A stretch of 64,000 nucleotides of DNA from Chara braunii (taxonomy: Eukaryota; Streptophyta; Charophyceae; Charales; Characeae). The notes under the pieces are model-generated. The model saw only the letters and a program-made list of their open reading frames with translations. It was not told the origin of the DNA and searched no databases. The position numbers were made by a program, and so were the translations under genes. Below are positions 51,475 to 62,404 of the stretch, in pieces. Each line of letters begins with the position of its first letter. The stretch's first letter is position 1. The DNA lies in assembly GCA_003427395.1 (NCBI GenBank), contig BFEA01000083.1:2139280-2203279 (forward strand), given 5' to 3'.

Positions 51475-52944
51475 GTGACGGTACGTGACGCAGGTAGTCT
51501 TCCTAATGTTGATCTCTTTTCTGAATCTTTTGCTGGTCGATGCATTTATTCTCTAGTTGATTTGAATTATGGCTATGATCAGTTTCCCATTGATGCCACT
51601 AGTCGACCAATGACTGCCATGCACACGCCAAGGGGGCTTATTCAAATGTGTGTGGTACCTCAAGGTTGGACTAATGGTGTAGCAGTGGTTCAGAGGGATA
51701 TGATCCAACTCATGCAAGATATTTCTCCTGAGATAACCAACCCCTACATTGATGACAATCCTGTGAAAGGACCCCTGGTAAGGGATGAGACTTTGGTCGC
51801 AGGTGGAGTCAGAAAGTTTGTCTGGGAACATGCTGAAGGAGTAAAAATGGTCCTGGAGAGACTTCAAAAGTATAACCTGACTGCCAGTGGACCCAAGTCC
51901 CTTCTCTTCCAGCCAGAAGTAATTATTTTAGGCTTCAAATGTTTCTCCAAGGATAGGAGTCCTGACCTCAAGAAGATAGACAAGATCTTAAACTGGCCTC
52001 TGCCTCTCAAGAGAGTGACAGATGTCGGGAGCTTCTTGGGTGTCTGCGAATTCTGGAGGATTTTTATTCCTCATTTTGCTACCCTTGCAGAGCCTCTGAG
52101 GGAAATGGTAAGGCAAGGGGCTAATCTAACCTGGAATGATAAAAAACAAGCCGTCGCAGAAACACTACAGGAAAAACAAAAAGATGGTGGTGTGGTGCTG
52201 GGAGTGTCATTTTATGATGATGAGGAGGCAAGACCCTTCATCATTGAGACTGATGGAGGACTTGTTGCTCTGGGCGGTGTGCTCATTCAGAAAGATGAAA
52301 ATGGAAGAGAGAGGCCTCTAAGATTAGAGAGCAGAACTCTCAATTCTACAGAAAGAGGTTATACCCAATTCATAAAAGAGTTGTTGGCAATCATCTTTAG
52401 CTTCAGGTGCTTCAGGCACTACGTACTGGGAAGGAGATTCATCTTGAGGATTGATGCATCTACTGTGATTGGTGCCATCAAGAAGCACCAACAAGTAGAT
52501 CCAACAGTCAGCAAATGGATCGCCTTGATCTGGACATATGATTTTAAGTTGGAAAAGATTCCCACTGAGAAGAACAAAGCAGATGGTCTAAGCCGGATTG
52601 AGTGGCGAAAAGAAGAAGAAGAAGATGTAAATGAAACGATTGAAAAATCTGCCTATGTTGATAATTTTCTGAATGAGAAAGATGATGAGGAATATAGAGT
52701 GCCAAACTCCTACAAATGGAGTTTGTGGCCTGAAGAAAGAGACTGCTGGGGAGAGATCCCTAATGCATATGTTTATGAGTCGATTCTTGGGAAAGAAGAA
52801 GAAGATGAGCCAAATGATTGGTATGCTAGAGTTAATGCAGCAACAGTGACTGCTCATGAAATTGGGGAAAGCTCTGGCTCAAAGGAAGAAGAAGAAAGTG
52901 AAAAGACAGAGGGAGAAATATTTTTTTTTCTCTGGAGAATATGA
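51475..52944 (+). pseudogene. Reverse transcriptase core and RNase H of the second element
   Basis: A 489-codon frame in phase with the preceding RT piece. RT blocks are SLVDLNYGYDQFPID, TAMHTPRGLIQMCVVPQGWT and the catalytic YIDD at 51,745-51,756, followed by FLGVCEFWRIFIPHF. RNase H blocks are FIIETDGGLVALGG, NSTERGYTQFIKELLAI, FILRIDAS and NKADGLSRIEW, each with its acidic residue. An acidic tether follows. The frame runs out at a run of nine Ts (52,921-52,929), after which integrase continues in another phase. That could be a real frameshift or a homopolymer sequencing error. The RT and RNase H catalytic residues are intact. Confidence 0.88.
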
Positions 52945-53812
52945 TGAAAATTGTCAAGAGATTGGCAAGAAAATGGAAAAGGAGCAGTTAAAGAAGTATT
53001 ATTGTAAGAATTCAAGGAAGAAATTCAGGCTAAAAAGGGTACATCTCTTTGTGGATGGTAATGGAGGCCTACCTCCACTAAGAGTGGTCTGTGGTAAAGA
53101 GAGACAGTTAGAGATAATTGCTGCTTTGCACGAGGGGGTTGCTGGTGGCCACAGGGCTGCTGAGGCAACCTACTCCAAAACTGTCAAACTCTACTTCTGG
53201 CCTGGCATGAGAAACATGATTTTCAGATACTGTAAATCATGTGTGTTATGTCAGAAGAGGTCTACCACAAGAATGATTGAACCTTTATTTCCCACTATTT
53301 TGGTAGAACCTGGAAGAAGAGTGCATTTAGATCTCATCACTGTGCCTTTAGGCAAGGGTGGGATGATATATATATTAAACATGAGAGAGAATTTATTTGG
53401 ATACGTCGAGGCAAAAGCTCTGAAAAGGAAGACAACCGAGCAAGTGGCTGACTGGATAGAGGAAGTCTATCTCAAGTATCCTTTTATCAGAGAATTGGTC
53501 TCTGACAGAGGATCAGAATTTAGAAATGAGATTGTCAAAAGAACCACACTTAGGTTGGGTGTCAGAATTCGGTGTGTGACTACTTACCATCCTCAAGCGA
53601 ATGCACTTGTTGAAAGAGGTCACAGAACTGTGAAAGATTCATTGGCCAAGTGGTATGAAGGGAACCTCAACAACTGGCCAAAGGTATTGAGATCTGTTGT
53701 ATATGCTGATAACATCACAATCAAGAGAATTACTGGCTATGCACCATTCACTCTGTGGTACGACCGATATGCTACTTTACCTATTGAGAGCATTGTCAAG
53801 TCAAGAGAGTGA
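52930..53812 (+). pseudogene. Integrase of the second element
   Basis: The open frame containing it spans 52,856-53,812, and the protein-like part begins after the T-run (FSGEYDENCQEIGKKMEKEQ). The N-terminal zinc-binding domain has HEGVAGGH and CKSCVLC. The catalytic core shows HLDLITVPL, VSDRGSEF and HPQANALVERGH with all three DDE acidic residues. The region NLNNWPKVLRSVVYADN is conserved in gypsy integrases. The frame ends at 53,812 and the C-terminal domain continues in another phase. The domain order matches the giant element's integrase at 22,261-20,972. Confidence 0.85.
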
Positions 53813-54244
53813 CATAGACTATTCTATTTCAGAGCTCTTCCAGATCAGAATGAGGCAAATATCAGAAGTTGATCAGACAGTGATGGATGCTGCAGAGTGA
53901 TGGATGCTGCAGAAAGAATGACATCCAACTGATTGTCAGATCAAGAGAGGTGGAACAAGAAAATATATATAAGAAAAGAGAAACTGAAAATTGAAGATGT
54001 TGTCCTTCTGTTTGACAGTTCCCTTGAAACACAATGAACTAAAAGGTTAGAGCCCAGATGGCTTGGTCCTTACAGAATCACAGGGGAGGCAGAGGGCAAA
54101 GTTTATGAGATTTCAGAGATGGATGAATCCAGGGTTCACGACATGGCATCAGGGTCAAGACTTCGTAAGTTTATCTTCAAAGATTCTGATTTGATCCCTA
54201 CAGTGACTTCAAAGAAAGGGAAGAGAAGTCAACCATCCAAGTGA
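53813..54244 (+). pseudogene. Integrase C-terminal domain with GPY/F motif (second element)
   Basis: After frame changes the phase reads KIEDVVLLFDSSLETQ, a TGA at 54,035-54,037, then RWLGPYRI with the GPY module at 54,065-54,073, then SRLRKFIFKDSD and a stop at 54,242-54,244. The TGA stands where the giant element has Trp (EMQW), so it is a one-base nonsense change. A repeated GTGATGGATGCTGCAGA at 53,880-53,912 is a small local duplication. Confidence 0.75.
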
Positions 54245-55870
54245 GAGAAGTCATAAAGGACTGAGAGAAAAGGTACGGTGAGGCACTGAGACAACGAGAT
54301 TCATTTTTAACAAACTCAAATCATTCTTTGCATAGTTAATTCATCATTTCAGTTTCAGAACTTCTATTTCGTTATTTTAGTTTCGGTAATTCAATTTCAG
54401 TATCTCAGTTTTCAGCAAGTTCTTTCATTCAGTATTTCAGCAAACAACTGAGTTAGAGAGACTATATCTATGATGAAGTGCTACAGTCGTTCCATGAGTG
54501 TCAAGTCCCTGAGAGTGGGGAATAACTGTAAATTCAGTTTCGTAAGTATTGACTCAATGTCAAGAATCTGAGAAACTCATGGTTGTGGCACATCGAAAGA
54601 TATGATCAGCACTATCCTAAGATACAGCGAAGAGCGTGATGGGTGTGAAGAAGTTCAACTCTGTGTGACTAAGAGTTATCAGCAGAAGGACTTCGTGCCT
54701 CTGAGCAGGCATAAAGAAGTTCAACTGTATTTGACTGAGAGTGGTTTGTAGAGGGACTTCGTGTTTTTGGCTAAGGGCCTGACTTCACTCGGATGAGGGA
54801 AGGGACCTCTCTGAGATCAATATTTCAGTATTTCCTTGAGGTTGGCGGGACGCCTCTTGGAGAAGAAATCCCAGTTGAGGGAAGGGACCTCTCTGGGGTA
54901 GCACTAAGTCCTTTGCTTGAGGATGAAGAGAGGTCTCTTGCAAACCCTTAGTGTTGGCTAGCTTGTTATTGTTCAGTGCCTCTTGAGACTGACGGTAAAT
55001 CTCTTGAGAAATGTTTGTCCTGTTATGGGGCATGGGCAGTCTGCTTGTGGGTTGTGATATGCTGGTCTGATCGTCTGTGCCTGGAGTATCTTCTTCAATA
55101 AACCTAAGGATGCATTGATTGTCGGGGCCAGCCAGAGCCTTACCGCAGTAGGTTGCAATCTGGTGGGGTCAACAGGTCCCCGACGCGAGTGTCGAATTCC
55201 GTAGTCGACTGAGGTTAAGACTCCGGGAGTCTGTGGCCTGTGAGGTTGAAAGGGGTCAACTGGAACCCTACCGCAGTCAGAGGATGCAATCCTGTAAGGT
55301 TAGCCAGAGCCTTGAATCGTAGTTAGACCAGGTCCTACGTTCGAAAATTTGGGCGGGGCAGCTAGCGCCCTTGGCCAAAAACTGGTGGGTGAGCCGGTCC
55401 CAGACCGCAGTGGTCAAATCGGGGTTCAGGGCAGTTTGACTGACGGGACGTCTACTGTCATAGGGTGACCAGACCCGCTATAGTCCGGGTGTCCTGGCGA
55501 GAGTGCCAAAGGGCTGTCATACTCGAGTAGTGGGTATGCTGGTCCTCACCTGGAGGCAGGTCAAAGGGCTGTCAAGACAAATGGTTTGGCTAGTCCTGGC
55601 CTGAGGCGGGTCAAATGAGGTATGTCAGACTGACTGGACGTCTGGTATTCCGGGCCAGTGGTGGGCCGAAACCAAGGCAATCAAAAAATCCTAGGTATGA
55701 AAAGTTGTTATGTATTAATTATTATTTATTAATTATTATTTTATTTATGGGTTTTATTTTAATTTGTTAATGTTTGACTGCTGGTTGTTAGAGGGTCTGC
55801 TTTTGGGGCATGGTTGTTGTATGTGGGACTCGCTGGTTTTGCAGGTATTCAAATACTTATGTGAAGTTCC
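54245..55870. other. 3' non-coding region with degenerate tandem repeats
   Basis: No coding frame of note. Repeated phrases include AAGAAGTTCAACT...GACTTCGTG (54,648 and 54,713), TGAGGGAAGGGACCTCTCTG (54,794 and 54,876, 82-bp period), GCCAGAGCCTT with ACCGCAGT (55,130-55,330) and GTCAAAGGGCTGTCA (55,500-55,600). It may be the untranslated tail or a decayed LTR of the second element. No LTR terminus could be fixed. Confidence 0.45.
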
Positions 55871-56062
55871 CAGACCAGAGAAAAGAAAAAGGGGTTTGGT
55901 ATCCCCTCCCTTTTATCTGAGAAGTTGAAGAGACGCCTCACTCAGACCAGAGAAAAAGAACAAGGGTTTGGTATCCCCATCAGGTGCTTAAGAGGTTGAG
56001 GAGACGTCTCACTCAGGCCGGAGAGATAGAAAAAGGGGTTTGGTAGTCCATCCCGGCATGGC
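55871..56062. repeat. 72-bp tandem repeat, about 2.7 units
   Basis: Units start CAGACCAGAGAAAA at 55,871 and 55,943 and CAGGCCGGAGAGATA at 56,014. They share GGGGTTTGGTATCCC and GAAGTTGAAGAGACGCCTCA. Period is 71-72 bp. Sequence from 56,063 to 56,499 has no recognisable gene. Confidence 0.75.
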
Positions 56063-56499
56063 AGACAGAGTGAGTGCCCTCGTTATTGGGACAGCATCCC
56101 TGGCACAGATGCCTGATCAAGAGCAAAGGTAACCTTCATACAAAAGATCAGCAGCAGAACGAGTCAAACGAGTAGATAAAAATCCTTCTTAATTTTTTTT
56201 TGGTGGCCGACAAGCGGTGTGGTTCACGAGGAACCTGCATCCCCGGCCTTAAGGAAGCCAAACTCTCAGGCCTGGGACGCTATGAAATGGATTGTGAACT
56301 GAAAATTTTGTGAGTCGAAGTCAGACTCAGAAAGCTGAGAAGAAATCATGCTTATACGAGACATAGAATATGGCGATGAGCTCAATCTGGAAAAGGAAGA
56401 GGAGAAAGAAGATACTAAAGAGAATGCAATGATTAGGATGATGAGGTGATGAGATAGCACATGGGACAGATGAAGGTGGAGCTGGCACTATGGCCTTGC

Positions 56500-56787
56500 T
56501 CACGGCGGGGGTGGAAGGAGCTCTGGGGATATAAGGAGGAGGAAAAGCACTGGGTGTCTGTAGCGTGATTGAACTTTTTTCCGAGGTACTCCATCTTGTC
56601 TGGGGATGGAGTTTTCTCGTACCACCCTGTTAGTGGATAATGCGGGTAAGATCTCAGATGCGCGTAGCCTCTCTTCCTCCTCCTCCTCTGAACTATAATC
56701 GCGTCGTGCCTTAGCCGGCGGCTCCTCCTTAGTCTTCCCTGTCCTACCTCCTCTTCCTCTACCCTGTCCACGGCGCGCCTCAGGCAT
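56500..56787 (-). CDS. RG-rich, acidic ORF start, unknown (possible retroelement ORF1)
   Basis: A true ATG at 56,787 opens a 95-codon minus-strand frame with an Arg-Gly-rich start (MPEARRGQGRGRGGRTGKTK), a basic part, an acidic run (YSSEEEEEERLR) and a stretch ASEILPALSTNRVVRENSIP before less convincing sequence. The Arg-Gly-rich start is like the first fragment of ORF1 in the giant element (29,972). It could be the 5' end of another gypsy element lying on the minus strand, or a host first exon. A function cannot be given. Confidence 0.35.
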   Translation of the reverse strand: MPEARRGQGRGRGGRTGKTKEEPPAKARRDYSSEEEEEERLRASEILPALSTNRVVRENSIPRQDGVPRKKVQSRYRHPVLFLLLISPELLPPPP

Positions 56788-57667
56788 GGCGGAAACCTCG
56801 GATACGATAGATATGGAAAACGAAAATGATGAACTATAGAGAAAAAGAGAAACCACGCAGCGCAAAGCCACTACGAAAATTAGTCGTGATACGCCTTAAG
56901 CATGGTTAGGATGTATAAGCTATGGAGTACCGTGAAAGCAAAAGAGAGATGAAAAAAAAAAGGGAAAAGTAATTACGGACTTCTTGGACCAATTCCTGAA
57001 GAAAGAGAAAAGCGCTGCTATGGACAGGAAGATTAGCACAAATAGTCGTCGTGAGCTTTGCAACACTGAAGCCGTAAGAATGATCTGAACTGAGTCGATA
57101 TTGCCTACTAATACCAAGCGCAGTCACGGTTCGACCCAGCGGGGATGCTGGGTGGGGTTTTGGTATTATGTCGTAGGGCATGGTGTCCCGGCCCTCCTCT
57201 GTGTGCCAAGTCCTCACTCGGTGCTAACTTCTAACATCTGTGATTTGTCAGGGAAGTTCCAGAACCTTCACTGCGGAACTGGGATATCGGGGTTGTGCTT
57301 CGGCCTGGGTCGGCCCTGCTAGCGCTCGCCCTAGGCAAAAGGGGTGCGCCGCAGGGCTTCCATTGGTCCACGCAGGCTCGGCGCCCTGCTGAACAGCAGA
57401 GCACGACCGGCCTATGGCCGTGGTAGTCCTCGGGCTCGCCCTTGGACGCGAAAGTAGAAAGGTTGGCACTGCTTTATATGCTGCGCGCCAAGCACCTTCT
57501 TTCCAGGTTATGGGATAGGTACACGGGACGGGTCACTGTCGAAAAGAAAAGGTTTGATAAAGAGATAAAATAAAATAAAATGTGTAGGGGTGAAAAGGAA
57601 AGTTGAGCGTCAGAATTGCATTTGGAATCCGGGATAATCCAATGATATCGGTTCACTATACCGTTGA
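56788..57667. other. Unassigned, GC-rich in part
   Basis: No supported gene. A GC-rich stretch (about 57,120-57,470) contains short inverted matches such as GGCCTATGGCC. Frames here are short or antisense-like. The PBS-like TGGTAT near 57,111 is discussed under rejected items. Confidence 0.35.
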
Positions 57668-57896
57668 ATTTTTCTCCTTTCATTATTATCATTATTATTA
57701 TTAATGCTACTTAATTTTCCTGTTTCAATTTTCTCCTGTTGGCCTGTCATTTCGCGGGAAGGCCAGCGGTTCGAATTCTGAGTTCGTACGGTGGTATTGC
57801 GGCCTAGGCAGGCCCAACCCTTCGTATATCACCTGTACTGGGTCTGCACGTCTAAGCTCCGCTCGGTAGGGACCCCAGTAGCTATATTGGGGGGCA
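57668..57896. repeat. SINE-like repeat, copy 1
   Basis: An (ATT)n tract is followed by GTCATTTCGCGGGAAGGCCA, GCGGTTCGAATTCTGAG, a block with GCGGCCTAGGCAGGCCCAAC, and CCGCTCGGTAGGGACCCCA. GGTTCGAATTC resembles the B box of RNA polymerase III promoters (GGTTCGANNCC). The same order of blocks recurs at 58,045. A tRNA-derived SINE is possible, but no clear A box was found. Confidence 0.45.
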
Positions 57897-58044
57897 GATA
57901 CAGTGGGGTCTGGAAAAGGGATGTGTGAAAAGGAAAAGAAAGGGATAAGAATGAAAAGCGGGTTTTAGACTTATGCGAGAACTTGTACCGCTATTCAGGC
58001 GGAGCTGCGGCGCAGAGGAAATTTGAAGCGCCATCTTTTTCTTT

Positions 58045-58257
58045 CTACAATTATTATTATTATTATTATTATTATTACCTTACCGATTTTCAGGCGTGGC
58101 TTTTCCCTTTTTGGGTTCTGTCACGTCGTAGGGGGAGGCCGACGGTTCGTTCTTACGAGTTGCGAATAGTGCCTGACGGCCTAGGCTGGCCCGACCCCTC
58201 GTAAATTTGTTCGTGCTAAGCCTGCCTGCTCGGGCGCCGCGCGGTAGGACCCCAAAA
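58045..58257. repeat. SINE-like repeat, copy 2
   Basis: (ATT)n at 58,051-58,076 is followed by GTCACGTCGTAGGGGGAGGC, GACGGTTCGTTCTTACGAG, GACGGCCTAGGCTGGCCCGA and CGCGCGGTAGGACCCCA. The blocks are in the same order and orientation as copy 1. The copies are diverged enough to be independent insertions or an old duplication. Confidence 0.45.
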
Positions 58258-58374
58258 AAAGGGCGACCCGCGGCCGCATTGGTAGGAAGCTTATCACCCC
58301 GGAAGAAGGGTCATAAGCCCCCTCCTTGCCATCGAACACGGGTACCCAACGGGGATAGGCCGAAATTGTAGTTT

Positions 58375-58386
58375 AAAAGGGGGAGT
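58375..58386 (+). promoter_or_regulatory. Candidate polypurine tract and 3' LTR start
   Basis: AAAAGGGGGAG is followed at once by TGTGATCGATGG. A purine run directly before TGT is the usual 3' end of a plus-strand LTR retroelement's internal region. The second element is on this strand, but 4 kb upstream, and I could not find a matching 5' LTR or the other end of this LTR. Confidence 0.35.
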
Positions 58387-58495
58387 GTGATCGATGGTAT
58401 CCCGTTATGGGACCACCACCTCAGAATAATAGTTACTTCTCAGTGAGACGAAGCGACAGGGAACGATAGCAGAAGGCCTGTGGATATCGAGGCCG

Positions 58496-58530
58496 TAAGT
58501 TCTTTTCTTTTCTTTTCTTTTCTTTTCATT
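58496..58530. repeat. (TTTTC)n microsatellite
   Basis: Six to seven TTTTC-type units in a row. Sequence from 58,531 to 58,816 shows no other feature. Confidence 0.85.
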
Positions 58531-58816
58531 TGGTTTTCTTTTATGTAAAATCACATTTTAAAAATTATCCCGTTTATTTTTGAATTTTCACTAAGTCTTG
58601 AAGCTTCCCGTTTAGAGCACAGGGATCTGGGTATGAGACAGGTCTATAAGAGACGGGGGAGCCTGACTATCAGAGGGCTAGCAGTGGGTGTCCGCGAGTT
58701 TTCTCGTCACGTTAATGATGCGGGTTTGAAGGCCTGAGAGCAGAGCAGTGAGGGATAGCCTGAACCATTTGAGTGCGTGCTCCCGAGAGCAAAACTTTGG
58801 CTATTTCGGAGTGGAT

Positions 58817-59287
58817 ATGGCGGACCGAAATGGCCTCCGCGGTTACAGGCCGAGGTATATGAAGTACTCTTGGATGTGGGAGAGAGAAGATGAGAAGGGT
58901 ACTTTGGTAGAGACTATACTGACTTATGGTAAGCCTGACGGGGAAGTGAGGCTAAAGATTAACGTCTGCGGTCACAGAGAACAGGAAATGCGATGGGACG
59001 AGGGGCTGCAAGCAGCTAATACTGAGGCTCGTAACAAAGCGGAGCGAAGATGTAGGCGGGATGGAGTGACTGCGGGGATGCGTGTGACCGTCACTTACCA
59101 TGAGGATGATTCCTCAATTGGGACTACTGATAGGGATGTACAACATGGGGAGCGGGACTCTAAAGGGGAATCCAAAATGAGTGACAGGGAAGTGGATGTC
59201 CAGTCCTGGCATGGACTGGACCAGGTCCACCGAAACCACCCGTTGGCAGACCCAGTGGAGCGCGGGCCCGAGGCGAGCTCGCGATAG
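58817..59287 (+). CDS. Hypothetical protein, 156 aa, unknown function
   Basis: The frame opens at 58,748 with a GTG; the first ATG, 58,817, is the better start. The protein begins MADRNGLRGYRPRYMKYSWM, is charged throughout, and has alternating hydrophobic stretches (TLVETILTYGK, EVRLKINVCGH, GMRVTVTYHED) suggestive of beta strands, with an Arg-rich helix between (ARNKAERRCRRDG) and a disordered acidic tail. It has no retroelement motif, signal peptide or membrane segment. It could be an exon of a host gene or an ORF of an unrecognised element. It is the only convincing non-retroelement frame in the right part of the window. Confidence 0.35.
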   Translation: MADRNGLRGYRPRYMKYSWMWEREDEKGTLVETILTYGKPDGEVRLKINVCGHREQEMRWDEGLQAANTEARNKAERRCRRDGVTAGMRVTVTYHEDDSSIGTTDRDVQHGERDSKGESKMSDREVDVQSWHGLDQVHRNHPLADPVERGPEASSR

Positions 59288-62200
59288 TTGAGGCCCAGAG
59301 GACGTGAGACAGAGAGAACGGGAGGCAGAGAAAAGGAGCGGGAATAATCGCGGTAGCATGGACGAGAGGAAGGGCTCTTGCATAAGTCAACACGTGTGGG
59401 CGAGCAGAGGGACGGGGTGGCGAAGCTGGTACGAGCGGGTAGAGAGTGGGTTGTGCTGACGACGCGCTGCTACGCCATCTAGAGGGCGAGCTGTGACTGT
59501 GGGAGTATACTCTTGCTGCGAGAGAGCAGCAGGGATGCGATGGGCAGTGGGCACGAGCTTACTAGGTACAGTTGTTGTCGTCCGTTGTTTTCCCGTGTGC
59601 GCGCGCGCGCAGCATTTTGTGCTGGCTGAGCTGCGGCGAGTTTTCATGTCGTGGCGAGGGGTCGGAGGGGAAGGCATGTGAGAGAGTGGGAGAGAATCGG
59701 ACGAGGAGAGGTACGAGAGAGAGAGCCCAGTGCTGTTGACATCAACAATTTTATGTGAGTATGATCTGACTGTGTCTTGAGAGGAGTTGACTCTCACGAA
59801 CTCGGATGACTGGTGGAGGACTTCGACATACAAGCGGTGATCATTAATAGTACGTTTGGATTCTGGCTTATTGTGTTCGAGTTCGAAAGCAAGAGTGAGA
59901 TTTCATAATGTGGAAACGAGACATTGTTATGGCAGTAGAGTTCACTTGACGAGTCCTTGCTTGAGCTAGTAACAAGGCTGAAATCGGGCCGCAGAGACGA
60001 GTACTTTGCAATCACGAGTCTCGTTGACACTCAGTGAGTGGGATGACTTCGACCTGCATTACCGTAGGGGAGTACCTTCTCTTGGTCGTTGTCATCATCA
60101 GTTCTCCTTTCGTCTCACAGTCTCTTACTTCTCTTTTCCTTCGTCGTGTTGTAGGTATTGAACCCCTGTAAAGCATGAGTGTGAGACTAGTCCTTGAGCC
60201 TAAGAGCGTAGTGAAGATCATTCACACCTTTGCTTTAGTCGTCGGTGAGAGCTAATCTTGAAACCGCTAAGCGTGATTGGGTTATAATTCGTGAGCATGC
60301 CTTCTCCTCGTGAGAAGGCCTCCCACAAGGCATACTGTGAATAGTTTGCGAGCTTGACAATCGATATTCTGATCCAACTCGTAGATGGTTGATGGCCTCT
60401 TTTGTGACGATCATGTTTCAGAGCAAGCTGGCGTGAAGAGGAATATGCACGTGCATTTTGGACAGCCAGGGTAGTGAATAGTGCAGAGTGACCCCAATCA
60501 GCACACTGAGCATGAAGCGGACCTTCGACGTCATCCACTTCCTATGGCAATTAAGGTTGTTCCCCGTCCTTGACTGTAAGAGGACAAGTATGTATCTCCG
60601 ACGGAGTGTGCTAGACTAGGTCTAAGGTAGGGAATAGTACGCACTAGCCCGCGGCTCTCTGTTGGTCATGGCCTTGGCGAGCGACAGTCACAAAATTGGT
60701 AAGAGGAAAGAGGTATCAAAATGTTTTGATGGAATGTACGTTTACTCGAGACTCCTATCAACAAGTGTGGTAGGTGGTGCTAACGAATCATGCTCATTGG
60801 CTTTGAGTTGGTGGGATTCATCATCTCCAAACTGACAATTGACAATTATGATGACTTTATATCCGCTTTCCAGACACTTTAATAACAGATTCAGGCCTAC
60901 GAGGTAAAGTTGCAGTTTTCTTGTTTGACAATGAAATAGTGCGTGGGAGTAACTTGGAAATGGCAATTATAGTCGCTTGGCCCGCTTGACATGACAGATG
61001 AGCTCTGCTCTGAAGGCCACGAGTAAAGCATGCGAATCTGGGTACTCGTGACGGGCGGGCCATAATTTTGATTTTTCACGACGTGCGTGGTCGGGTGATT
61101 GATGGGGAAAAGGCAACGTGCTCTGAGGGAGATCGCTTACCTCCTCGTAAAATTTATGGTAGATGGAGATTAATCTAATGATTGATTAAGGTTAATCGAA
61201 CAGTGATTCCTGTATTATGGAGCCGTCAGTAAGATCGTGGGGGCCACATTTTTGTTATTTCATGCTTTACAAGTTGAGTACTAGTGGGACAACCTCTGAT
61301 TTCTTTTCCTCCGATTAATTAATGTGTGAGTGAAGCACCTATCAGTCGAATTGGTGTACAACAACCTAGCAGAATCACCCACCCCCCCCTTCCATTTATT
61401 CGAATGATGCAGGTGGGTAGATGTAATTTGTCTCGACGCTCGAGTTTGGTAACACTCGATATGATGCAAAAATTGAGAAACGTTGGTGTCGTTTCTATCC
61501 GGCCATTGGCAGAGAGTCACACTGATATTGTCTGATATGGCTTGAACGAAAGGGGGGGCAGGTCATTGGAGACCAGTTCCTCGAGCCGAGGTGGAACATA
61601 CCTTTCCGATTGTTTGACCAGTTGTCAGTCTGAGGTTACTTTTATCTGCTGCTAAGTGAGCGTGAAACTTTGGCTCGTTCAAAAACTTGAAGTCTGCAGA
61701 TAAAGATCGGGGAATATTGATCTATTACTTTGAGTCATTCGACTAAGTAGAGTATTTTAAACAGGGATAGAGGTAAGTTTTAAGACAAACAAGCAAAAGG
61801 GGGTCTGAGAACACCTGCCCAGTGAACATATAAAGGACAGACCCTAACCTTGAGATTTGAGCTCATACAAAGCAAGATCTAACTCTATTCTTAAAACTGC
61901 GCTCAACCCCAACAAGCCTTGCACTCAGGGCTATTGCGCTGGATAAGGTCGTGTCCAGGGTTCGAGACAATAGCACACGTAATGGTTCTTCTAATCTGCC
62001 TAGCAACCCTGAGGTACTGAGAGAATAGCCGTCATGAGGGAAGGAGGAATTTTGGTGGTAAAGAGTAGACTAACTGGAGACAAGAGGGAAGGATGGGAGA
62101 ACGAAGCGTTCAAAGATATGGAAATTCATAAGAGGATTCAACGTCGATATGCGATTTAGATGGTGAAAAAGGAAGCATATATTGAATACGTAATTTATTT

Positions 62201-62394
62201 CAACGGGCATGACGACATACTGCACAGCACTGGTTCCTCACTAGAGAGTTTGGAACAGGCTAGGGCAAATCTCGCATGAGCCCAATAATGCTCGAATTGC
62301 CATCTCCTGAACTCTATCAACTTTGACCTGCAAGAGACAGTGCCTTCCTTTGCGGTTTGGTGACACAGAGAATCACGATTTGGAAACGGATGTT
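59288..62394. other. Unassigned 3.1-kb stretch
   Basis: I see no gene, RNA or long repeat here. Frames are at most 148 codons and look like chance or antisense products. A short CGCGCGCGCG tract lies at about 59,600-59,610 and a C-run at 61,382-61,388. It could be intron, promoter or retroelement LTR. Confidence 0.4.
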
Positions 62395-62404
62395 CTGGCG
62401 AAAC

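Larger units (their letters stand above)
47622..54244 (+). mobile_element. 5'-truncated Ty3/gypsy element (plus strand)
   Basis: Gag, nucleocapsid, protease, RT, RNase H and integrase follow in Ty3/gypsy order on the plus strand and are related to the giant element, with shared blocks such as TAMHTPRGL, PQGWTN and HPQAN. The left end joins abruptly to a tandem array without a PBS or LTR, so the 5' end is missing. No LTR pair was found. The lesions are in-frame stops (49,198; 49,795; 51,451; 54,035), frame changes (near 50,446, at a run of nine Ts at 52,921 and after 53,812), and an insertion in gag. Confidence 0.8.

Noticed and set aside
57095-57125. PBS-like TGGTATTAGTAGGC on the minus strand
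   Set aside because: Only the first six bases and a few others match the initiator-Met tRNA complement, and no LTR end abuts it.
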